Positions 54,005 to 60,674 of a stretch of DNA of 64,000 nt are shown piece by piece. The notes under the pieces are model-generated. The model saw only the letters and a program-made list of their open reading frames with translations, ran no database searches and was not told where the DNA came from. This DNA comes from a virus. The stretch lies in the IMG/VR virus record IMGVR_UViG_3300048837_000614, positions 21,920-85,919 of that record; one strand, written 5' to 3'. The position numbers were made by a program, and so were the translations under genes. How positions within the stretch are numbered: position 1 is the first letter of the stretch; every line of letters starts with the position of its first letter.

Positions 54005-54039
54005 AAAAAAGCCCAAGAGATAAGAGAATCTTAGGCTTT
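54005..54039 (-). terminator. Strong terminator-like hairpin inside the RNA locus
   Basis: AAAGCCTAAGA (54039-54029) pairs with TCTTGGGCTTT (54018-54008), an 11-bp stem with one G-U, followed by six T on the minus strand. Either ends the 5' RNA domain or is a helix within a longer RNA; the 3' domain's closing helix begins 10 bases later. Confidence 0.6.
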
Positions 54040-54700
54040 ATTAAGGATATAGCTTACGATTTTGAGAACGGAAACCGCAAGCTAATGATAGGCTGTGCTC
54101 TTTTGAATTGACACATTGAACTTAGTCACCCTTTATGTTTTGATCGAAGGGAAAAGCACCTATGCATTGAATCTGATAAAAAGAGATTCTCGGAAAGGCA
54201 AGAATAGGCGGTTAAAGCTGAACGATAACTTTAACAAACCTTTAGTCCTATCGTTTTTTAATTTGTTTCGGACGTTATTAGAATTCCTATTCTTTTAAGT
54301 AATTTACTACCTTTCCGACAATGTCTTTTTATTGATGATAAAAGCAAGCTGTTAGTTGACCTGAAACTCATTTAACTTCTTAAGGCTGCAACAGAGAAGC
54401 ACTCGCTAATTCATCACATTAAGTCAAGAGAATACTTCGGTCTGCCTAACGACTTATTATTCTAACCTTGAGCTGGCACTTCAAGGGAAGCCGGTTTCAT
54501 ATTCTCATTGACTTAATCTGATGAATCAAAATACTTATCACATCATCAACGTTTGAGGAGAACTCTGTTCCTCGTAAGATGTTTACTTCTATCTTAACAG
54601 AATAGTGTGCTGACATTTACACCAGTCTTACCTTTGATGATCTGATAAATATTCTTATACGACAAATCTGGCACGCCAAAAATGTCTTAGAAGATATAAG
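54005..54700 (-). ncRNA. Candidate large structured RNA, 5' domain (RNA-A)
   Basis: About 700 bases with no credible gene. Complementary arms: 54527-54500 with 54434-54408 (9 bp, G-G mismatch, 10 bp, one bulge, 7 bp). TCGGAAAGG (54318-54310) pairs with CCTTTCCGA (54198-54190), stacked outside AAGAATAGG (54294-54286) with CCTATTCTT (54208-54200). TAGCTTGCG (54084-54076) pairs with CGTAAGCTA (54058-54050). Inside the first helix a CCTTGA/TCAAGG hairpin has a loop TGCC that could pseudoknot with a nearby GGCA. Size, phage setting and complexity recall ornate phage RNAs such as GOLLD or ROOL; I cannot confirm either. Begins with the leader hairpin at 54700-54654. Confidence 0.65.
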
Positions 54701-54714
54701 GTATATATATTTAT
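54654..54714 (-). promoter_or_regulatory. AT-rich element plus leader hairpin, copy 2
   Basis: Minus strand: ATAAATATATAT (54714-54703), 13 bases including CTTATA, TAAGACA (54689-54683), an inner GGC/GCC hairpin, then TGTCGTATAAG (54664-54654). CTTATA pairs with TATAAG and GACA with TGTC. Same blocks and order as at 27691-27643. Likely promoter plus 5' end of the structured RNA. Confidence 0.45.
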
Positions 54715-54735
54715 ATATATATACCGTTATCTCTT

Positions 54736-54768
54736 ATTAAAAATAAAAAAATACTTACAGTATTTTAT
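54736..54768 (-). terminator. Terminator before the RNA locus
   Basis: Minus strand: AAATACT-GTA-AGTATTT followed by TTTTATTTTT. The stem is short and A-T-rich but the T-run is long. It would stop read-through from the upstream small gene into the RNA locus. Confidence 0.5.
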
Positions 54769-54789
54769 TTATTTTTCTAGTATACAACC

Positions 54790-54831
54790 TCTTTTGAAGG
54801 CTTCTTTTGCTGTCGCAAGAAGCCTCAAAAG
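54790..54831 (-). other. Isolated 17-bp hairpin
   Basis: CTTTTGA, GGCTTC and TTGC pair in order with GCAA, GAAGCC and TCAAAAG around a GACA loop, with an AA and a T bulge. No T-run on either strand, so it is not a plain terminator. It lies in a gene-free stretch and may be a small RNA, processing site or protein-binding element. Confidence 0.5.
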
Positions 54832-54920
54832 TTAGTCGTTTTCAAAAGATTTTACGGTTCAATTTGTTTTTTACGCACATGACGTATACAGTTTTTTAAT
54901 ATTCAATTTTTAGTGTGAAA

Positions 54921-54945
54921 CAAAAAAGAAAAGGGTGTTACGCCT
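54921..54945 (-). terminator. Terminator overlapping the stop of the 77-residue gene
   Basis: Minus strand: AAAAGG pairs with CCTTTT, the loop containing the TAA stop, followed by CTTTTTTG. Efficient ending for a short, probably highly expressed unit. Confidence 0.6.
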
Positions 54946-55171
54946 TTTCAACTTCAAGGATGGTTGTGTATGTTCCACGCGTTTCAATGAGGATCACTGA
55001 ACCTGGTTTGACGGATGCTGACATCTCATCTTTCGCAACGATAACACTCTCATTGTTAGCATTTACTAACGTAAGGTATTCGTTGTCATTGATTGAACGT
55101 GGGACAACTCTCTTCACTGTGAATGTGAAAACTTTTCCCATTGCGGGATTTGCACTGACTGCTTGTGCCAT
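54938..55171 (-). CDS. Hypothetical 77-residue beta-rich protein
   Basis: Start after AGAAGGAGATATATC, a very strong ribosome site. Begins AQAVSANPAMGKVFTFTVKR, predicted beta-barrel with VILIETRGTYTTILEVE at the end. It has its own structured leader (two hairpins), a strong RBS and an own terminator, unlike the dense operons around it. These suggest abundant or tightly regulated expression. Family not recognised; a small nucleic-acid-binding or transcription accessory protein is possible given the adjacent polymerase gene. Confidence 0.6.
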   Translation of the reverse strand: MAQAVSANPAMGKVFTFTVKRVVPRSINDNEYLTLVNANNESVIVAKDEMSASVKPGSVILIETRGTYTTILEVEKA

Positions 55172-55180
55172 GATATATCT

Positions 55181-55216
55181 CCTTCTAGTGATGATACATG
55201 ATTTTTTCTTTCATCA
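55181..55216 (-). promoter_or_regulatory. Perfect 8-bp leader hairpin before the RBS
   Basis: AGTGATGA and TCATCACT form a perfect stem around a 16-base A/T-rich loop, ending three bases before the AGAAGGAG ribosome site of the 77-residue gene. It may protect the messenger or control translation. Confidence 0.5.
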
Positions 55217-55228
55217 CTTACAATGCAC

Positions 55229-55262
55229 GGCGACACGCGAACTTTGCGTGGTGCGTGCGGGC
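55229..55262 (-). promoter_or_regulatory. GC-rich leader hairpin, copy B
   Basis: Plus-strand reading: GCACG/CGTGC outer stem, internal loop GCGA opposite GTG, inner stem CACGC/GCGTG, loop GAACTTT. Same layout as 45483-45514 with the outer stem changed on both sides. It lies in the leader of the 77-residue gene. Confidence 0.5.
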
Positions 55263-55288
55263 GGGACGTGGACTTCATTTTTTTTGTA

Positions 55289-55354
55289 AACGCTCTCACA
55301 ATGGGGGACGCGTGGTGGGGGAGGGCTAGCACACATAATATATAACGCTCTCAC
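55289..55354. repeat. Pair of 11-bp direct repeats in a GC-rich leader
   Basis: AACGCTCTCAC occurs at 55289-55299 and 55344-55354. The first is next to a T-run and the second next to ATATATTATG on the minus strand. Between them is a G-rich segment (GGGGGACGCGTGGTGGGGGA) far from the base composition of the genome. The 349-base gap 55172-55520 holds these, three hairpins and a terminator, and no gene I can support. Confidence 0.45.
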
Positions 55355-55466
55355 CTCATAGAAACAAAAACAAGCAACACAAAGGGCGTGAACATTCACT
55401 ACACACCAAGAAAGAAGAAAAAAGAATGAAATGAAAAAGAAAAAGGGGGTCGGGTATGGGTTGTTG

Positions 55467-55500
55467 GGGTTAAAGGGGAGCCAGAAAAGAACTCCCCGAA
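55467..55500 (-). terminator. Terminator after the second RNA polymerase-like gene
   Basis: GGGGAG pairs with CTCCCC around an 11-base loop, followed by only TTTAA on the minus strand. The stem is strong and the T-run weak. It lies about 20 bases after the stop codon. Confidence 0.5.
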
Positions 55501-55520
55501 TAAACTCCTAACAGATTTTA

Positions 55521-58500
55521 TTACTTAATGATATAGAACTTCGATACTGCGTCAAACTCTTTCATATCTTCTTCAGTGAATGAAAGTATTTGCTTAAATG
55601 TGTTACCGTTTGGATTGATAACATCGATGAGATTATTTACAGCACTCTTTGGATCTGATGTATTGAACCAACCAGCATTTGAATAGTCGAACTTGAGAGC
55701 TGTGTAGTTCATCTTTTCTTCAGCAAAACGAGATAGATCCTTTTTAGCATATAAGAACGCTTGATAGTCATAAGGCATCTTTTCAGCGTTGAGCTTAGTG
55801 TCAGTGCTTCCTTTGAACTTATAACCTTGGATCGTTTCACCGTTGATGTTGAATAGATGTTTCTCGATGATTTGAGATTTGATACCAAATTCTCTTGTGA
55901 TAGCGAATGTTCTGTATGTTGGATAGAATCCCCATTCGATGAATGCAGCAACTGCTTCAGACATACGATACACGAGTAGAACTGTCTTAACAACTTCTTG
56001 TAGGTTATCGGACCATTTTTGGATGTCGATGGTAGGTTGAACAAGTTTGTAGTTCATTTCGTCTGCCATGAGTCTAAGTCTATCTTTGGTTGCTTGATCT
56101 GTGATGTTAAATCTATTCATGAAGTCTTCGATAAAGAATGTTGCTTTCATCGTAATCGTTTTGGCTACACCAATAAGTTGTTTAGAGATTCTTGTTGTCA
56201 TTAAGTTTGATGAAGCTTTGATGAGTACTTCGCGTTTTGTTTGAACAGTCTTTGAGAGTGTGAGTAGTTCTTGAGCGTATGACTTGTTCTTCTTAACTTC
56301 ACCTATCCATAGAATGAGAGAGTCTAAGTCTGTGTATGGATATTTGTTAGGTAATGTGTGTAGATCAGTTGTATCAAAGATGTTTTGAGGTTTACCTAAT
56401 AAGATGTCTCTTGCGTTGAACTCGAAGCCGTATGATGTGATGTTTCTTTGTTCGTAGCCAAATAGAGTGTGTAGTTCTTTCTTGAATCTGTATGGGAAGA
56501 ATAAGAATATAACTTGGTCTCCATCAAAGTCTCCACCTTGACGTTGCCAAATGATTGGATTAACTTCAGAGTAACCGTGCTTAGCGTATTCGCTTGCTTT
56601 GTGTACGGTAACCATTGTGAAGATCGTATTAGCATCATCGACTGATGGATTACGTAATTGTAGAGCAGGTGGCAATAGTACTGGAACATTGTTTTTATAA
56701 GCACCAAAAGCTTTATCAATGTCATAGTTTCTATCAATACGCTTGATATTAACTAAGAAGGCAGTAAATTCTAACTCTGTGAGATAGATTCTAGCTTGAC
56801 CTGGTTCTAAGCTGACGTTGGCTGTAACTGTTGATGTGAACCCTGTAACTTCTTTTTGGAAGCGTTGTGTAATCTTTCCATACTTGCCATAGAGTTTACC
56901 TTCGGCTGTTGATTCTAACTTGTTAAGATCCTTGTTGATTTTATCTTCGTTACCTAATAGATGTTCTACAATTCGATAAGCACCCATGAGTCTTGCACGT
57001 GAGAACCACTCTAAACCTAACTTGTAAGATTTGAATTCTGTTTTACTATCTTGTTCAGTAGAATCATCGATGTCAGTATCTTCTAAATCATCGTTCTTGT
57101 ATGATGAGTCGATATCTCTAACTAGGAATGATTGCATGAGGACCACAGGATGTTTGCCTAATGATTCTTCGCCATTGAATATTTCTACTAAGTCCATGAG
57201 TTCTTCTGACTGTAGAGGTTTGTTATAGAAGTCTCTAACTTCTTGTGTTGTATTACCATTGAAAAATTTCTTGGCATTGTATAAGCCTTCGAAGAGAACA
57301 CCAAAGTTCTTTCTACTTGCTACATTTATCAATGATGCAACGTTGATTGGATATTTAATACCATTAACTACACAGTATAGATCATCCATTGTTACACGTG
57401 AAACACCTTTATCAAATCCTTGGAAAGCAATCTTAACACCTTCAAATAGATTTAACTTGTCAGCATAATGTTTGTGAATGAGTCTTTGCCCATCGTAAGT
57501 TGATAAGCCATTAGCGTCTACATAATCTATCATTGCATATAACATGTTGTAAGATGGAATGTACTTAACTAACTTAGAAGTGATTGTCAAAGGTTTGTCT
57601 GGTTTAACTGTTTCGAATGCGTGACCGATGATATAAGCTGAACCTGCATTTCTAAATGATTGATGATTGTGCATGTTGAATGGATTGATTTCGATCAATG
57701 ATTTCTTCTCTTCAAGGTATGCGACTGCAAAGTCTGCTTTGTTGTTCATATAACCTGGGTCGAACAGATCTAATCTACTATTATTAAGTGGGAAGTTACG
57801 ATGTTTGTCGTATCCTTTACCACCTAAGTTGTTAAGAATTTCAGCACCGTTAAACTTACCTGGATCAAGATATTCTTTGAAGTAGAACTTGTGATGTTCA
57901 ACGATAGTCTCAAATGGTGATGATTGTGATTCTACATTACCAATGATAATGAATGGTGCAAAGTAATAGATATTAGCCATGAGTCTTTCTTTTACTTCTT
58001 CGTATTCTCTACCAAGCATATGTACTTCAGTTAATATTTGTTCATGAGTAGGCATAATCTTACGCTTAGCGAACATGAGTCCGTTCAATGCTGCTTGAAG
58101 TGAACGTCTAAGGATCTCTTTGTTATCTTGTGATATCTTGTAAGCTTTAGTGAATGTTAATGTACCTTCAATGATTGAACGAACAAGTCCACGTAACGCA
58201 TTAGTTGATTTGCCATCTGCATAGTCCTCATAGATTTTATTCATGATAAATTTGTTATGACCTAATGTGTAAACACCTTTAATCATTGTAGGAACATAGA
58301 CGATGAATTCAGCATCTCCACGTTGACCCTTGAGTGTAATCTTAATAGCTTGTAATACATTGCCATAAGTGTTGGTAAACTTTCTACCTAACGATACACT
58401 GATACCTGCTTTGCTATCTACTAATCCATAAATAATTTGTGATAAGCTCTTTTGGTTCTTTGCGAACTCTTCAAGTTTCTTGTTGACAAATGGGAATGGT

Positions 58501-58961
58501 GATTCATCTACAGTAATCTCTTTTAAATCTGTATAGAAGTTCTTTTGATTAACGATATCATCTATCATGACATCTGTTACATCTCTAACACCATCGCTAA
58601 TGTATCTGAAGAAGCGTAGCAATTCAATGAACTTATCTCTTGTGAAATTAGTTCTGTCTAATCTGATTAACATATCCTTCATCTTGAATAGATCGAAGAA
58701 CCCTGAACCGATTGCAAAAGCACCACGATAATTCTTTTCTAACTTGTCACAGTAATACTTTGGTGATTCTAAGAATAGTTGAATACCATGTTCTTTAAGT
58801 ACTAACATGATTGCATAAATATCATCGAGTGTTACTTTAGGCATTGATGCAATGGTCTTTAAAGCTAATTCTAATGGTGTTCTGTAATCTACAATACTAA
58901 GTGATGTACGATCTACATCTTTGTTGTAATAACGTGCTAACAAAATGTCTGTTGTTCTCAT
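55521..58961 (-). CDS. Non-virion single-chain RNA polymerase-like protein (DFDGD)
   Basis: 1146 residues, start after AAAGGAGAAAT. D811-D815 is DFDGD followed by QVIFLFFP, preceded by VNPIIWQRQGG. LRNP (769-772) about 40 residues earlier is in the place of the beta-prime RAP element. This is the catalytic double-psi-barrel signature of multisubunit-type RNA polymerases. Length fits single-chain YonO-like or crAss-type polymerases. It is outside the structural block and oriented with early/middle genes, so expression after infection, rather than packaging, is inferred. The beta-type lysine strand is not clearly located. The DFDGD signature resembles that in the giant protein, but the flanks differ, so this is not a recent duplication. 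Confidence 0.75.
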   Translation of the reverse strand: MRTTDILLARYYNKDVDRTSLSIVDYRTPLELALKTIASMPKVTLDDIYAIMLVLKEHGIQLFLESPKYYCDKLEKNYRGAFAIGSGFFDLFKMKDMLIRLDRTNFTRDKFIELLRFFRYISDGVRDVTDVMIDDIVNQKNFYTDLKEITVDESPFPFVNKKLEEFAKNQKSLSQIIYGLVDSKAGISVSLGRKFTNTYGNVLQAIKITLKGQRGDAEFIVYVPTMIKGVYTLGHNKFIMNKIYEDYADGKSTNALRGLVRSIIEGTLTFTKAYKISQDNKEILRRSLQAALNGLMFAKRKIMPTHEQILTEVHMLGREYEEVKERLMANIYYFAPFIIIGNVESQSSPFETIVEHHKFYFKEYLDPGKFNGAEILNNLGGKGYDKHRNFPLNNSRLDLFDPGYMNNKADFAVAYLEEKKSLIEINPFNMHNHQSFRNAGSAYIIGHAFETVKPDKPLTITSKLVKYIPSYNMLYAMIDYVDANGLSTYDGQRLIHKHYADKLNLFEGVKIAFQGFDKGVSRVTMDDLYCVVNGIKYPINVASLINVASRKNFGVLFEGLYNAKKFFNGNTTQEVRDFYNKPLQSEELMDLVEIFNGEESLGKHPVVLMQSFLVRDIDSSYKNDDLEDTDIDDSTEQDSKTEFKSYKLGLEWFSRARLMGAYRIVEHLLGNEDKINKDLNKLESTAEGKLYGKYGKITQRFQKEVTGFTSTVTANVSLEPGQARIYLTELEFTAFLVNIKRIDRNYDIDKAFGAYKNNVPVLLPPALQLRNPSVDDANTIFTMVTVHKASEYAKHGYSEVNPIIWQRQGGDFDGDQVIFLFFPYRFKKELHTLFGYEQRNITSYGFEFNARDILLGKPQNIFDTTDLHTLPNKYPYTDLDSLILWIGEVKKNKSYAQELLTLSKTVQTKREVLIKASSNLMTTRISKQLIGVAKTITMKATFFIEDFMNRFNITDQATKDRLRLMADEMNYKLVQPTIDIQKWSDNLQEVVKTVLLVYRMSEAVAAFIEWGFYPTYRTFAITREFGIKSQIIEKHLFNINGETIQGYKFKGSTDTKLNAEKMPYDYQAFLYAKKDLSRFAEEKMNYTALKFDYSNAGWFNTSDPKSAVNNLIDVINPNGNTFKQILSFTEEDMKEFDAVSKFYIIK

Positions 58962-58980
58962 TTTATTTCTCCTTTTTCTT

Positions 58981-59415
58981 TTACTCGACTATATTGGAGT
59001 CGATTTCTAAATATAAATCTTGTTTTAATACTAATTGCATAAACATTTGTAGTTCTACAACTGAAACTGTTTTGATAGTTCTTTCTCTTAAGAAATCGTC
59101 ATAAGAATAAATTCTATAAGTTATATTCCATACACGTTGTTCTTTTGTAACTTTGAATTGAACATATCTTGTTTCATTGAGATAATCAAACTTAACCGAT
59201 AGAGTAAATGATTTGCAATTACCTTCGACATTGAACTTAATGTCTTTAGTTGTTAAAGATAGAACTCTAGCAGCTTCACCAAGGTGAGCAGTTAGCATAT
59301 CCTTAGTAGATTGTACTTCTAATGATAGATCTCTCATGTATAATTCTAGGTCTGACATATTTTTATCCTCCTTTCTTACAGTATTTAACACGTTTAAATT
59401 TTGTTGTGTGTTCAT
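58981..59415 (-). CDS. Hypothetical protein with two possible starts, upstream of the polymerase gene
   Basis: 144 residues from ATG 59415 (RBS GGAGGTG) or 125 from ATG 59358 (RBS AAAGGAGG); both are in frame and both have strong ribosome sites, so two forms may be made. Helical N-terminus (DLELYMRDLSLEVQ), then a beta-rich centre (IKFNVEGNCKSFTLSVKF, RYVQFKVTKEQRVWNITYRI) and a helical end. First gene of the polymerase operon, with 19 bases to the next start. Function unknown; a polymerase accessory is conceivable. Confidence 0.55.
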   Translation of the reverse strand: MNTQQNLNVLNTVRKEDKNMSDLELYMRDLSLEVQSTKDMLTAHLGEAARVLSLTTKDIKFNVEGNCKSFTLSVKFDYLNETRYVQFKVTKEQRVWNITYRIYSYDDFLRERTIKTVSVVELQMFMQLVLKQDLYLEIDSNIVE

Positions 59416-59692
59416 AACACACCTCCATAAGGACTGCATATTTGTTTATGCCTCCATCCTTTCACCAATACTCGATCATGTTGTGGTCCAATAAGACTCA
59501 TATAACATGGGGGTGGTTTCAAAATTGACCCCCCGGCTTTTTACCCCTATATATATAAATATATATTAGCCCACCCCCCCTACTCTAAAATCTATACAAT
59601 GTAAACAAAGTAAAAAAAAGAAACAATAAAATCTCCCTCTCTACTACCCTTCACTTCCTCTCTGTGCTATAATAAGCGTAAGAGGTGATAAA
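59416..59692. other. Divergent intergenic control region
   Basis: Separates minus-strand polymerase genes from plus-strand packaging genes. It holds a G/C-rich hairpin (GGGGTGGT... with ACCCCCC, near 59509-59534), an AT-rich block with ATAAATATATAT on the plus strand (59565-59576; the same 12-mer occurs on the minus strand at 27691 and 54714), a C-rich run, and a host-type -10 at its right end. No gene is supportable. Confidence 0.5.
59665..59673 (+). promoter_or_regulatory. Extended -10 promoter of the packaging operon
   Basis: TGCTATAAT, a full extended -10 element, lies 20 bases before the GTG start of the first packaging-operon gene. No clear -35 box. Confidence 0.6.
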
Positions 59693-59968
59693 GTGTACAA
59701 GGAAAATAAAATCGTTATAGGGCCTAAAACAAAAGACATAGCACTGTATATTGAACATACCATCAAAGACAATCAAATCATTTTAGCTAAAGACGGAGTT
59801 GAGGAAACCAACTTAGTTGAGGCGACTAATCTATGGGATATGGAACATGCGAATGCGGTGTTAAAGACATTACAAAACAATAGGGATAAGTTTTATGAGC
59901 CTGGTTGGGTGGACACGCTTTATATTTTTGAAGTGGAGATTGAAGCAAGAAAGAAGGAGATCGTATGA
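59693..59968 (+). CDS. Hypothetical small protein
   Basis: 91 residues from a GTG start after AGAGGTG. Alpha/beta (IALYIEHTIKDNQIILAKDG), ending in an acidic-basic helix. ATGA overlap with the next gene. First gene of the packaging operon; function unknown. Confidence 0.5.
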   Translation: MYKENKIVIGPKTKDIALYIEHTIKDNQIILAKDGVEETNLVEATNLWDMEHANAVLKTLQNNRDKFYEPGWVDTLYIFEVEIEARKKEIV

Positions 59969-60165
59969 GATTAAATCCAAATCACGAGAAAGACGGACAG
60001 GACGCTTGGGATAAGTATAAATTATCTTATGGGCAAAAGGTTAAGTTTGAAGGGGAAGAAGTAACAATTATTGGAATTGGCTACGGACTTCTTTTAGACG
60101 GTAAGGCTAAGATTGACACGGATCAAGGTGTTAGGATTGTAGACGTTAAAGAGCTTGAGGTGTAG
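59965..60165 (+). CDS. Small SH3/KOW-like protein
   Basis: 66 residues. YGQKVKFEGEEVTIIGIGYG and the terminal GVRIVDVKELEV are a small beta-barrel pattern close to the MYKIGDKV modules at 51434 and 51807. Start after AAGGAGAT. Role unknown. Confidence 0.5.
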   Translation: MRLNPNHEKDGQDAWDKYKLSYGQKVKFEGEEVTIIGIGYGLLLDGKAKIDTDQGVRIVDVKELEV

Positions 60166-60167
60166 GC

Positions 60168-60674
60168 ATGGGTATTTTAAATAAGGATCTTTTTACAGAG
60201 GACGAGTTAAATAGTTCGAAGACACGGTTTAATTTACTCATTTATTACTTTAATAAGGTCGCTGAAGAGTATCCGGATAAAGTCGATCAAATGACGTATA
60301 TTGAATTTCATAAGTATTCAAAGGAACAACTCAAGGTTGAAGAGTGGATTGAGTTCTTTTCGGATTATCGGGTAAGTATGTTATTGGATAAGCTGATGCT
60401 CATTAACATGCGTTCGAATATTAATAGACTGATTAACTCAGAAGATAAGAGCGTGGCAGGAAGTCAAAAGTTAAATGCGGCTCTCAATTTTTTAGGGAAG
60501 TATTTTGAAGACGCAATGAATAGAGATTCGGTTAAGTATATTTACACGTCGGTTCCATTAACACCTGCAGAGGAAAAATCGAGAGACGCTAGAACGTTAC
60601 TCATTAAACCAAAGGTCAACCCACATAACCCTGCGGTACCTGGAACGTCTACGGGAAAAGCAGTTAATGGCTAA
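60168..60674 (+). CDS. terS-like: Candidate terminase small subunit
   Basis: 168 residues directly upstream of, and overlapping by eight bases, the large terminase gene. Helical central part (FNLLIYYFNKVAEEY, VEEWIEFFSDYRVSMLLDKLMLIN) and a flexible Pro-rich C-terminus (NPHNPAVPGTSTG). Position and size fit TerS, which recognises phage DNA. No direct sequence motif, so the call is by position. Confidence 0.5.
   Translation: MGILNKDLFTEDELNSSKTRFNLLIYYFNKVAEEYPDKVDQMTYIEFHKYSKEQLKVEEWIEFFSDYRVSMLLDKLMLINMRSNINRLINSEDKSVAGSQKLNAALNFLGKYFEDAMNRDSVKYIYTSVPLTPAEEKSRDARTLLIKPKVNPHNPAVPGTSTGKAVNG

Noticed and set aside
53911-54298. Two short plus-strand reading frames (66 and 60 residues) in the RNA locus
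   Set aside because: No ribosome site, odd composition, and opposite to the strand carrying terminators; the same bases form the long RNA helices.
55521-58961. The 1146-residue protein as a recent duplicate of the giant protein's polymerase domain
   Set aside because: Only the DFDGD region and an R-x-P element match; flanking sequence is different, so they look like distinct lineages.
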